Part shown: piece by piece, positions 8,443 through 17,253 of the stretch
Position numbering within the stretch: position 1 is the stretch's first letter
Layout: each line of letters opens with the position of its first letter
Source of the DNA: Trichomonas vaginalis G3
Taxonomy: Eukaryota > Parabasalia > Trichomonadida > Trichomonadidae
Assembly: GCF_026262505.1 (NCBI RefSeq)
Contig: NC_067203.1
Coordinates: 22,549,411-22,613,410, forward strand
DNA: 64,000 nucleotides
Reading direction: 5' to 3'
Program-made: the position numbers and the translations under genes
Notes under the pieces: model-generated
The model's input: the letters and a program-made list of their open reading frames with translations, nothing else
The model's database searches: none
Told to the model about the DNA's origin: nothing

Positions 8443-9840
8443 ATGTCAAATGAAACAGCGTCTATGAGAGAAATACAACACAACCGACAACTCATTATAC
8501 AAGCTCTAAATAAGAACACAACAAACTTTTCAAACTATTCTAAGATATCTGAGTCATTGAAAGAAGGAAACTTAAAACTGACTTTAAACCCAATGACAGA
8601 TGAGTTTCTGTTTCAAGACAATAAGAACCATACTGTTTGTATAAATCCAACAAAAGGAACTTTAAACGAGAAACCTATAAATGAACTTCTTTTGAAAGCA
8701 GATGTTGACAACAAAGCTGACAAAACATATGTCATTGAAAAAGTTCAAGAAGAACATGACAGAGCAGATGCAACATATGCAACAAAAGATGACGTTGAAA
8801 ATAAAGCTGACAAAGAAACTGTAGATATGTTGGCACAAACGGTTTCAAGTCATGACAGAGCTTTAATGGAAGATGGACAACAGTTGAAAGAGCTTGAGAA
8901 AGGTGTTACAGAGTTAAGGAATACAAAAGCAGACTCGACATGGATAGCTGGATATGTAGATGCAACAAAAGAATATATTTTCAAATGGACAGAAGGAACA
9001 TATCCACAAAAACAGCATACACATTCTATATCTGATATTACAAACTTACAAGAAACCTTAAACAGTAAAAGTGACGTTGGACATACACATACATCTTCTG
9101 AAATAACAGACTTAAACGTTAGCCTTGAAAAGAAAGCAGACAAGAACCATACACATACAAGTTTTACAACTGTTACTATAGAAAGTATTGAAGGAACGGT
9201 TGAAGAAACTGGTGGGGATGTATTATATTGTAAACCTCCTAACTTTCCACAAGGTTTAACATCGGATGACGACATAACGACGATGAGAAACATTAGATGT
9301 AAAGATGTTTATGTCATGAAGGATGAAAATAACGTTAAATTCACTGCTCAAGATTTATATGAGAAGAAAGCAGACAAAACAGAGCTTCAAACATTAAAGA
9401 CGGAAATACTTCAAACATTATATCCTATAGGCTCTATTTATACGTCAATGAACTCTACCAGACCAGAAGTAGTACTTGGTTTTGGAACTTGGACTCAAAT
9501 AGTCGACAGGTTTTTGTATTGTGCAAACTCTTCAAAGGAAACAGGTGGAAGTAAAACGATTTCAGGTGAAAATTTACCTGCACACAGTCACTACATAGAT
9601 TTAAGTACATCTCAAGCAGGTTGGCATAAGCATAGATTTTGGGATTGGTCAGCAATGAAAAAAGGTAAAGGATATGATGTTAAAGACGAAGTTCAGTTTG
9701 CTATAAATTGTTTCTGGGGTAACACTCAGGGAGATGGAAACCATACACATCGCGTTTCAGGGTATACGCAAACAACGGGACAAAGTAAAGAATACATGCC
9801 ACCTTACATGACAGTTTACGCATGGTATAGAAATGCTTAG
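8443..9840 (+). CDS. Phage tail-fibre-like attachment protein
   Basis: Intact 465 residues, probably a trimeric fibre. Order: helical N-terminal region (1-80), repeated KADK.YV / ADATYATK segments (80-150), shaft repeats with HTHSISDITNLQETLNSKSD (about 190-235), a middle domain, then a C-terminal phage collar/fibre-tip domain from about residue 326 (YPIGSIYTSMNSTRPE, FGTWTQI, GGSKTISGENLPAHSH, ending MPPYMTVYAW). Several HxH pairs (AHSH, WHKH, NHTH) resemble the metal-binding histidines of phage T4 fibre tips. The likely role is cell attachment. E2 and E4 versions have a longer shaft of seven or eight 66-bp repeats and an extra domain missing here, so E1 looks like a shortened variant. Its stop overlaps the convergent integrase stop. 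Confidence 0.88.
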   Translation: MSNETASMREIQHNRQLIIQALNKNTTNFSNYSKISESLKEGNLKLTLNPMTDEFLFQDNKNHTVCINPTKGTLNEKPINELLLKADVDNKADKTYVIEKVQEEHDRADATYATKDDVENKADKETVDMLAQTVSSHDRALMEDGQQLKELEKGVTELRNTKADSTWIAGYVDATKEYIFKWTEGTYPQKQHTHSISDITNLQETLNSKSDVGHTHTSSEITDLNVSLEKKADKNHTHTSFTTVTIESIEGTVEETGGDVLYCKPPNFPQGLTSDDDITTMRNIRCKDVYVMKDENNVKFTAQDLYEKKADKTELQTLKTEILQTLYPIGSIYTSMNSTRPEVVLGFGTWTQIVDRFLYCANSSKETGGSKTISGENLPAHSHYIDLSTSQAGWHKHRFWDWSAMKKGKGYDVKDEVQFAINCFWGNTQGDGNHTHRVSGYTQTTGQSKEYMPPYMTVYAWYRNA

Positions 9841-10785
9841 TCGTCATTTTCAACTTCTTTAGCATATTCGTCAGGAGTTGTCTTATATTTGTTAGGAACT
9901 GTCTTTGAAAGTATACCACCTTGAACTTTGACAAGTTTGAAACGAGGTCTGACAATAGTAGTTTTATCTTCTGCTTGCAGTGTGTACATTTTGCCATGTT
10001 TGCCTAAAACTTCATAATATTCTCTTGTATACTTTCTTCATTTTTACGAACACGAACGTGAGTACCTGTCGAGTTCCCATTGTTGTCATAGTCAATAGTA
10101 TTTTCATATGGGTCGCGTTTAGGTATTTCTATTTTTACTTTGTCACCTTTCTGAAGTTTGAAGCCCGGCATTCTTTCTTGTTTGTCTCTTTGACTAAATT
10201 ATTAAATATATAGTCTTTCTCTAAGTCGGGGTTGTTTTCATTTCTTCGGGGAGTGGTTTCCCAAACCTTTTGTTTACGGCTATTGTAAATATTTAAAACT
10301 TGTCTCATCTTTGCATGGAGAAGTCTATATTTGTCGTCATATGACATTTTTTGCTCTTCACACCTTGTGTTGGTTAAGTCTCTTAACATTTTTTTATACA
10401 TCCGTCAATGACACCAAGAGCAGAATGTTTTGGTCGACAATGAAATATTGGTTTACATTTTTTGAACGCAGATAGTTTTTTACATCGTCTGATTTGAAAG
10501 AACTTTCACAGTCAGATGTTAGTTTTGTTGGATGGTATTTGTCAACGAATATTGTCAAAGCTGCTAAGATATCTAAAATATTTTTGGACTGTAATGGTAT
10601 GGCTTCACAGTATCTTGTGTTTTGACCGACAAATATTAGCCAGTATGGTGGTCCATCTGTTCTAACTCTCGGAATGTTTTCCAAGATATCCATAAACCAA
10701 GCATTTGGTGTTGAACTAAAGATTTTTACCATGAGTGCTTTCTTTGTCGCTTTAGAAACATAGGGTCCTTGTTTGGATTCGTCAT
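9837..10785 (-). pseudogene. Retroviral-type integrase, frameshifted
   Basis: Maverick integrase that would insert the element. The core is visible in two frames: first acidic residue in WFMDILENIP, second in LTSDCESSF, and a downstream helix with GVIDG where a third acidic residue is expected. The C-terminal part (EVLGKHGKMYTLQAEDKTT, then a basic RPRFKL segment) resembles the retroelement integrase C-terminal domain. The reading frame is broken near the start (a CCC run one base shorter than in the E2 copy, 32758-33720), again near 10400, and near 10030-10120. Breaks differ between the two copies. The start is 17 bp from the divergent gene at 10803. Confidence 0.85.
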
Positions 10786-10802
10786 TTTTTAACCCATAAG
10801 AA
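10786..10802. promoter_or_regulatory. 17-bp bidirectional promoter between integrase and MGLF gene
   Basis: TTTTTAACCCATAAGAA, together with one more T on the left, gives a T-run plus A 12 bp before the plus-strand ATG. On the minus strand the reading TTTCTTA falls 12 bp before the integrase ATG. The spacing matches the element-wide motif. Confidence 0.6.
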
Positions 10803-11204
10803 ATGGGTTTATTTGGCGCGTTAGCAGGAGTTGCATCCAGATTTTTACCCGCAGTGGGAACAATAGCCAGAGGTGTATTTGGAGTTGGAAGGAAGATTTT
10901 GAGTACATTAGGTATACTGAAAGAGAAAGCACAACCTATTATACAAACTGTACAGAAAGGTTGGGATGTAGCACGAGATGCAACAAATCTTATTCCAAAT
11001 CCTGAAACAAGAGGAAAAGTTCAAGGATGGATGGACAATGTAGGAAGACAAGCAGGAAACTATTATAACAAAGCAAATGACTACTATAACCAAGCAGGAC
11101 ACTATATGGACCAAGGTGAAAGATTCTTTAACAGAGGATATAACCATGCACAACAGTGGGTAAACAATAACCAACCTCAACCGCCTCAAACGTGGGGAAT
11201 GTAA
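10803..11204 (+). CDS. Gly-rich amphipathic protein, possible minor virion protein
   Basis: Intact 133 residues. It starts MGLFGALAGVASRFLPAVG, a strongly amphipathic, membrane-seeking segment with Gly2 and Ala6 (weaker myristoylation pattern than the MGFF gene). The C-terminal half is polar and aromatic with YYNKANDYYNQAGHY repeats and ends in QPQPPQTWGM. It is similar in plan to the 80-residue protein at 7330, and may be a second membrane-active or cement protein (inference). E2 copy at 32347-32740 is frameshifted. Confidence 0.75.
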   Translation: MGLFGALAGVASRFLPAVGTIARGVFGVGRKILSTLGILKEKAQPIIQTVQKGWDVARDATNLIPNPETRGKVQGWMDNVGRQAGNYYNKANDYYNQAGHYMDQGERFFNRGYNHAQQWVNNNQPQPPQTWGM

Positions 11205-11223
11205 AGTTTTTTACTGAGATGAA

Positions 11224-11376
11224 ATGAACAATACAGCATTGAGACAAATGGGTTCAAGATGGATTTGTCGACTTCCAGCAGTTACACAACGTGTTTGTCA
11301 AGTTCTTCCTATACCTCAGGAAGTTTTAGACCGACTTAAAAAACAACAACAACCAGTTGAAAACAAACCAAACTAA
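11224..11376 (+). CDS. 50-residue basic protein
   Basis: Short ORF MNNTALRQMGSRWICRLP... ending PVENKPN, with two cysteines and many Arg/Gln. It is preceded by the same 19 bp as the next gene, TTTTTACTGAGATGAAATG, with the second ATG used; this duplicated leader argues that it is a real gene. A homologous frame occurs in E2 at 32177-32327. Function unknown; perhaps a minor virion or DNA-binding peptide. Confidence 0.6.
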   Translation: MNNTALRQMGSRWICRLPAVTQRVCQVLPIPQEVLDRLKKQQQPVENKPN

Positions 11377-11394
11377 AATTTTTACTGAGATGAA

Positions 11395-11979
11395 ATGACC
11401 GAAGAAGTTGAAACGGTAGATTTGACACCACAAACAAAAAGTTCAGAACCATTGTCAAAACCTGTCAAAGAACTTACAGATGAAGAGAAAAATTCAATAA
11501 TAGAAAGTGCCAGGTCTGGAAATACAAACCCTAACTACAAAGTCACTTTTCATAAAAATGGAACGGCTAGTATCTCAAAAAAGAAACAGACTCTCACAAA
11601 TAAAATATTGAAGTCTGAAGGAGCTTTCGAGACAACAGATGGAAAAGTTTACTTCACTGACCAACAGTTCATTATAGAACATCTCATTGACTTAGAGTCA
11701 AAATATTCTAAACTTTACAACAAACACAAAAAGTTGAAAGGAAAACAAAAACAAATGGCATATGATATTTATGAAGATGTTGACGACACAACTGTTCCTG
11801 CAAGTGAGGTAAAGTCAGCGGAACCGAAAAGTGACGAAAAACCGATAGAAGAAGAGAAACCAAAAACTGAAGATAAACCAAAACCAAAGTTTAGTTTCCA
11901 AACTAAACCAAGTCAACCTTCATTAGCTGGTATGGGTTGGCGTCAAAGACTTATGGCAGCAGGCGGTTATGTAAAGTAA
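11395..11979 (+). CDS. Conserved Maverick protein, coiled coil and acidic/proline tail
   Basis: Intact 194 residues. The N-terminal 40 are acidic and disordered; residues 40-90 form a small domain (KVTFHKNGTASISKKKQT, FETTDGKVYFTDQQF); residues 95-120 are a lysine-rich coiled coil (YSKLYNKHKKLKGKQKQ); then comes a Glu/Lys/Pro linker and a conserved C-terminus WRQRLMAAGGYVK. Leader TTTTTACTGAGATGAAATG. The E2 copy is 31577-32158. The plan (helix plus disordered tail plus conserved C-terminal peptide) would suit a scaffolding or capsid-assembly protein, but no family is recognised. Confidence 0.75.
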   Translation: MTEEVETVDLTPQTKSSEPLSKPVKELTDEEKNSIIESARSGNTNPNYKVTFHKNGTASISKKKQTLTNKILKSEGAFETTDGKVYFTDQQFIIEHLIDLESKYSKLYNKHKKLKGKQKQMAYDIYEDVDDTTVPASEVKSAEPKSDEKPIEEEKPKTEDKPKPKFSFQTKPSQPSLAGMGWRQRLMAAGGYVK

Positions 11980-12012
11980 AGAGAAAAAAAATATTTTTTT
12001 ATTTTTATAAAA

Positions 12013-12730
12013 ATGCCCCCATATAGAATGGATAGAAAATCTGCTAGAATAAAAGCAGAGTTGCAAAGTTATGGTTGGAGAGTTTCGAAGAATTTTAAAT
12101 ATAGGAAGGGAAGACCCATAAAAGTCTATGACAAATTGTCTGGTCTTCGCTACGAAATGGATTTGGAAACAGCACGTGCAAATTATCCAAACAGACTAGA
12201 GAGGTTAGAAGAAGAACGTCTTATGGACATGCCTTTCGATGTTAGTGAACCTCAAGTTGAGGGACACGACGCTTTGCAGATTCTACTGGAAACATGACGA
12301 ACAATTGCATCCTTTGAGAAGGAAAAAAGGAAAAGGTGAAGACACACATGCTCCCATGGAAAGAACAAGATATGCATATGAGAAGTACCGTGAAGTTAGA
12401 AGTCAAATTACATCTGGTAGAACCTTTACAGTAAACTTTGACGAAGGAAAGAACAAAGAAGGCTTCATGGGAGTACTTGCTGCAATTCAAGATGGAAATA
12501 AGAAAGGACACAATCTCAGATTGACTATAACAGATTTGGATAGTCACATTTACTATGCACATGGCAATGTCACAACAGCCGCACAACTTCTTGACGCTTT
12601 CAAGACTACAAAGAGAGAACAAATGGTTGACTCCGACTCAGACATTTTGAATGCAATTGAAGGAATTGCAAGTGTCAAGTTCGAATGGTACCAACCTAAC
12701 CCTCAAGCAGTCAGACAACATGTTTGTTAG
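12013..12730 (+). pseudogene. PolB N-terminal remnant
   Basis: Two overlapping frames form one gene: MPPYRMDRKSARIKAELQSY (12013-12297) and, after a frameshift near 12290, RYAYEKYREVRSQITSGRTF onward to 12730. The second part (HIYYAHGN, LLDAFKTTKREQMVDSDSD, FEWYQPNPQAVRQH) is the same protein as the N-terminal part of the polymerase in E3 (40000-40140 and 58230-58420). At about 12720 the match stops abruptly and the reading enters sequence homologous to the HNH nuclease (LLDEKYE at 12725-12745). So the catalytic part of PolB and most of the HNH gene were deleted. A T-run plus A at 12001 sits 12 bp before the ATG. Confidence 0.8.
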
Positions 12731-12785
12731 ATGAGAAATATGAAGTAAAAACGTTTTTAAAACAATATATTTTTACATATATTAA

Positions 12786-13664
12786 ATGCTTCAGGTTGAA
12801 AACAAAGAACAAAAGTAGCAGATACAAAACCGTTAGACTATATCTTTACAAATGCTGGTATGACTATTTCAGATGAAGAAAATTTCATCCCGAGCTTACA
12901 GGTTTGACTATCCAGTTCGTTGGCTTCAAAGTCCTTCAGATGCAAAGGCAATAGGATTTAGAAGAGTTTTGTTTTCAAATAGAACTAACGCATTTATGTT
13001 CGCAGTATATTTTCATGGGCAGTATAAAGGTTCTGATGGTCTAATAGACAAATTTGACGAAATGAGGATCTTTACAGTTCGTTCAGACGAAAGTCTTGAG
13101 AAAACTCTAAATGACTTTCAAACTCAAATAAACAAATATTATTGGGAATTTCAAGAAAAATACGACTCTTTACTAAATGGAACATACTATCTGAAACTAG
13201 AATATGACAAGATGAACTCAACCGTTTCATTTCAAAAGATTGAAATTAACCCTCCAAGAGATACAGAGTTTTTATTTTGGCAAGTAGACAAACGTTCTTG
13301 GGCACAATTTCTTCGGTTACTAAACCAGAACGAACCATTACCACCAGATGGTCCATTTAAATTTATACTTCCACCAGCAGATTTGACAGTTTATAGAAAC
13401 GTGTTTGACCCTCAAAATGTTATGTGTCATGCAAGTTTCAGTTCAAGCAACAATAGTTTTCTATGTATCGGTAAGGACTTTTATGACTTTGCTTCTAAAT
13501 TCTACGAACCACCTAGTAACAGTTTCTCTGACTTTCAAGTTTGGTTCACAACAAATGGTGTGCAGCATATTATACCATTGTACTATGACTTTTTATCTCG
13601 AATTGTCTTTCATATACAACTACGGAAAAGTGCTGAAAAAGTATTGAAAATATATTTTAGGTGA
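12786..13664 (+). pseudogene. Maverick structural protein candidate, paralogue B, frameshifted
   Basis: Paralogue of the gene at 7585-8424 and orthologue of 30585-31439 and 42245-43102. The natural start is the ATG at 12786 (MLQVE), 11 bp after TTTTTA, but the frame breaks within ten codons; it is open from 12873 to 13664. Near 13590 an extra T shifts the C-terminus away from the YLELSFIYNYGK ending seen in E3. The core YRFDYPVRWLQSPS, NVFDPQNVMCHASFS and SDFQVWFTTNG is intact. Role inferred as a capsid component. Confidence 0.75.
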
Positions 13665-14848
13665 AGTGGTGCGATCTCACCTCTTTTTTCACCTGTTTTC
13701 ACCCGTTGAATTTTCATGAATTTCCTTAAGATAGAAAAAAAGTGAGTTAAAATGAGATGTTTACTGAGGGGGTCCCTCGGTCCCTCGGTCCCTCGGTCAA
13801 CTAACATCTTTTTGAAAATGGTGACAACATGACATTTTGACAACAGTCGGGAAAATGTCAGACTTCTTCATCGTAACGAGTGTAAATGAACCAAAAATAT
13901 ATTTTAGGTGAAGAGGTGAGATCTCACCTCTTTTCTCACCTCTTTTCTCACCCTCTTGAATTTTCATGAATTTCCTTAAGATAGAAAAAAAGTGAGTTAA
14001 AATGAGATGTTTACTGAAGGGGTCCCTCGGTCCCTCGGTCCCTCGGTCAACTAACATCTTTTTGAAAATGGTGACAACATGACATTTTGACAACAGTCGG
14101 GAAAATGTCAAGACTTCTTCATCGTAACGAGTGTAAATGAACCAAAAATATATTTTAGGTGAAGAGGTGAGATCTCACCTCTTTTCTCACCTCTTTTCTC
14201 ACCCGTTGAATTTTGTTGCTGAATTCGGCAAAAATATATTTTAGGGTAGATGGTTTTTAGGTGTCACCAGGTCCCTCGGTTAAACGAACTTCTCTGAAAA
14301 AATGAGACAACATGACATTTTGACAACAACACAGGAAATAAACTTCTTCGTATATGTTTTGTCATGATTTCATCGTAATGAGCGTAAATCAGACAAAAAT
14401 ATATTTTAGGTGATGTGGTGAGATCTCACCTCTTTTTTCACCTGTTTTCTCACCCGTTGAATTTTGTATAAAAAAGCAACCGTCGAAATTCCGGCGGTTG
14501 CTATATTCTTCACAAAATGCTTGTTTTGAGGTCGAGCCACTTTTGGCTCCATCGTATTCTTTCAACCAAAATTCTTGAGTTTTGTTCTGAATTCAATAAA
14601 AATATATTTTAGGTGAAGAGGTGAGATCTCACCTGTTTTCTCACCTCTTTTCTCACCTCTTTTCTACCATCGTAGAAAACACACAAAACTCTTGAATTTT
14701 GTTGTTCCCGGACCAAAAAATATATTTTAGGTGAAGAGGTGAGATCTCACCTGTTTTCTCACCTCTTTTCTCACCCGTTGAATTTTCCCGAAATAAAAAA
14801 TAAAGTTAGTTTTTTTAAAAAAATATTTTTTATTTTTATTGTAAGAAC
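13665..14848. repeat. Non-coding mosaic of palindromic modules
   Basis: No gene. A 252-bp block occurs twice in tandem (about 13650-13901 and 13902-14155), then in shortened forms. Each block contains the palindrome GGTGAGATCTCACC (or GGTGCGATCTCACC), two or three TTTTCTCACCTC repeats, ATATATTTTAGGTGAAG, an octamer array CCCTCGGT and a GACAACATGACATTTTGACA segment. A fragment of a KilA-N gene with its NRRNSGG-coding palindrome lies at 14476-14501. Poly-T/A stretches before 14849 are the promoter of the next gene. Confidence 0.8.
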
Positions 14849-15763
14849 ATGTTAGCAACAACAGCACCAAACTCGTTAGTCATGAACCCAACATCTATGT
14901 TAGTAGAGATGAAAAGCTTCATTCCTTCTTCATATACTTTCGAAACAGAAATCCAGAAGATAAAGCAGGAACTTCTCCAAGGAGATTTAGACTGCACTGC
15001 AAAAGATGAAACAAATGAAGAATATCTTTATGAAATGCAGGATATTCTTGACCATCTACCTAAACTTCCTGAAATACAACAACAAAAGCTCACTATTCCA
15101 GAATTCGATGAAATAGAAGTCAAAGCAACTGACTCAGTAGAAATAAAGAAGTTCATTCGTAAGGTAAACTATGAGTTTCTAGGATTTCATTGCAACCACA
15201 AAGTCATGGACAAAGATTGCGACATGGTATATAAGAATATTTCTGACATATATAAATCGGAGGAGTTTAAGACCTACGACAACTTTGTTTCGTTAGTTGC
15301 TGAATGTGTATGGCAGATAAGAGATAAAGATAGAAGAGGTAAGGTATGGAACGAACAAATAAAACCCGCAACTTTTGAGTTAAAGAAAACCATTGACGCT
15401 ATAGTTGTACTTGCAGGTCAAATTTCAATGTACAATGCTAAAATGAACCCACAATGTTCTAAATGTAAAGCAGCAATAAGGAAATATAACTACTCCGTCA
15501 AAGAGATAGAACGTATGCGAAACGACTATGCTGACTTAAAGAAAGAAGCAGAGAAACCAGCAGAAAATAAAATGGACATGTTAGAATTTCTGAACAAAAA
15601 CTATCCAACAGCTGACGATTTCCTTCTTTCAGATGTCAAGAAGAAATATAAAGATACATTCAATATTGTGAAAACTTTTGACATACTGACAGAGGAAATA
15701 GAAGCTACAAAATTGTTTAGAATTTCAAATATACATCGTACAATTCATGTAAAACGCTTATAA
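14849..15763 (+). CDS. Conserved Maverick protein, 304 residues, unknown function
   Basis: Intact ORF. It is mostly helical and acidic/lysine-rich, with a cysteine/histidine cluster (FHCNHKVMDKDC, residues about 112-123) and a later CSKCKAA pair (about 207-213) that could bind a metal, then a charged coiled coil (VKEIERMRNDYADLKKEAEK). No known fold is recognised. TTTTTA at 14833-14838 is 11 bp upstream. A diverged homologue is in E3 (45035-45922) and a frameshifted copy in E2 (27364-28283), so three of the four Maverick segments keep it. It lies between two non-coding repeat mosaics. Confidence 0.8.
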   Translation: MLATTAPNSLVMNPTSMLVEMKSFIPSSYTFETEIQKIKQELLQGDLDCTAKDETNEEYLYEMQDILDHLPKLPEIQQQKLTIPEFDEIEVKATDSVEIKKFIRKVNYEFLGFHCNHKVMDKDCDMVYKNISDIYKSEEFKTYDNFVSLVAECVWQIRDKDRRGKVWNEQIKPATFELKKTIDAIVVLAGQISMYNAKMNPQCSKCKAAIRKYNYSVKEIERMRNDYADLKKEAEKPAENKMDMLEFLNKNYPTADDFLLSDVKKKYKDTFNIVKTFDILTEEIEATKLFRISNIHRTIHVKRL

Positions 15764-16532
15764 AAAAAAGAGGTGAGAAAAGAGGTGAGAAAACAGGTGA
15801 GATCGCACCTCTTCACCTAAACATTATTTTTGCTGAGTAAAATGACCAAATTTCATTATATAACTGTTATTTTTTACGAAGAGAACTTTGACACTTCGTA
15901 AAAAAAATCCCTGAAATCATATCTTTTATACAAAATTCAAGAGGTGAAAAAAAAGGTGAAAAAACAGGTGAGATCGCACCTCTTCACCTAAACATTATTT
16001 TTGTCTGATTTACGCTCATTGACGAAGAAGTCTTGACAAAACATATACGAAGAAGTTTATTTCCTGTGTTGTTGTCTAAATGTCATGTTGTCACTATTTT
16101 CAAAAAGATGTTAGTTGACCGAGGGACCGAGGGACCGAGGGACCTGGTGACACCTAAAAACCATCTACCCTAAAATCGTGAAAAAATGACTAAATTTCAT
16201 TATATAACTGTTATTTTTTTACGAAGAGAACTTTAACACTTCGTAAAAAAATCCCTGAAATCATATCTTTTATACATGAAAATCGTAAAAAATTGCGATT
16301 TAGACTTTTTTTGGTCTTGCATAAAACTCATGAAAATCGTAAAAAAAATGACCAAATTTCATTATATAACTGTTATTTTTTTACCAAGTGAACTTTAACA
16401 CTTCGTAAAAAAATCCCTGAAATCATATCTTTTATACATGAAAATCGTGAATTTCCTTAAGATACAAAATAGAAAAAATAAAGTTAGTTTTTTAAAAAAT
16501 ATTTTTTTTATTTTGTATGTAAGAAACAGAAA
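15764..16532. repeat. Non-coding repeats with TTACGAAG hairpins
   Basis: After the gene come inverted copies of the AGGTGAG palindrome module (15770-15825, 15942-15995). A block with TTTCATTATATAACTGTTA, the hairpin TTTTTTACGAAG...CTTCGTAAAAAA and ATCCCTGAAATCATATC is repeated at about 15841, 16186 and 16348. The hairpins lie near 15870-15907, 16215-16251 and (imperfect) 16377-16412. No ORF. Similar sequence follows the N gap (26480-26740) in inverted orientation. Confidence 0.8.
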
Positions 16533-17147
16533 ATGACAAACATTGAGTTTGAAACAGTTAAAAAGATAGACAATGACACCAAAGTGGTTAGAATTGGTGA
16601 TTTAAACGTAAGATACTCAAAGAAATACAACAAATATTCTTTGTCAGACATTATATCTCCATCTGGAAAGAAAACATCCCACGACTGGGTTAGAATTGCT
16701 TCTACTCAGAAAATTTTGACAAGAAATCCTGAGCTTATGATATCGGTAAGATTCTATGGAACTACAGCATATCTTATAGACAAAAGTCTTATACCAATAG
16801 TTTTGTTATGGATTGACCCAGTTGTTGGATATAACTTCATAACATATGGTTCATTCGATACGGAACGTTGCAGTGAAGGCTTACTTTACATCGTTCAGAA
16901 ACCGAAGGACTTCAATACAAAGAGATATAAGATAGGAAGAACATATAATATAACTCTAAGATATGACAGTATAGTCAATAGAGTCAAGGTTGTGTTTGTT
17001 AACGATATGAGAGCTGCAGAAACAGAACTACTTGAAAAGTTTGAGAAAATGTATGGTGCTCCCACGAAAGGTAAAGAAACGTTTGAAGTAGATGAGATAG
17101 GTAAAGCTATAAAATTATTTGACGAAGTTGCTGAAAAATACATGTAA
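16533..17147 (+). CDS. KilA-N / T5orf172 (GIY-YIG-like) DNA-binding protein
   Basis: Intact 204 residues. The N-terminal half has a KilA-N type DNA-binding region (YSLSDIISPSGKKTSHDWVR, about residues 35-54). From about residue 115 comes a T5orf172/MUG113 domain, a relative of GIY-YIG nucleases: LLYIVQ, then YKIGRT, LRYDS, and ETELLEKFEK. This domain pair is typical of large DNA viruses and phages and suggests regulation or nicking of DNA; the active-site set was not checked beyond these motifs. The ATG follows ATTTTGTATGTAAGAAACAG, a leader shared with the KilA-N gene of E2 (before 29997). It ends about 105 bp before the satellite. Confidence 0.82.
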   Translation: MTNIEFETVKKIDNDTKVVRIGDLNVRYSKKYNKYSLSDIISPSGKKTSHDWVRIASTQKILTRNPELMISVRFYGTTAYLIDKSLIPIVLLWIDPVVGYNFITYGSFDTERCSEGLLYIVQKPKDFNTKRYKIGRTYNITLRYDSIVNRVKVVFVNDMRAAETELLEKFEKMYGAPTKGKETFEVDEIGKAIKLFDEVAEKYM

Positions 17148-17252
17148 AGCGTTTATTTTTACGCTTGACTTCAGATGGCTCAGGTAGTTCCTAACTAGCT
17201 CATTTATCTCTATAAGGTAGATTGCCTCATCTGCTGGGTCTATGTCGGTCAT
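17148..17252 (-). pseudogene. 5' stump of the gene that is complete at 43216-43581
   Basis: Reading leftward from the ATG at 17252 gives MTDIDPADEAIYLIEINELV, matching the start of the intact E3 protein (MVEVEPTDEAIYLIELNELV). Similarity ends after about 25 codons, where the frame runs into the 3' end of the KilA-N gene. The rest has been deleted. The 22-bp satellite begins 2 bp upstream of this ATG. Confidence 0.75.
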
Positions 17253-17253
17253 T

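Noticed and set aside
13610-14111. Antisense ORFs of 77-104 codons in the repeat mosaic
   Set aside because: Two near-identical translations of the 252-bp tandem block; no promoter motif and no homologue.
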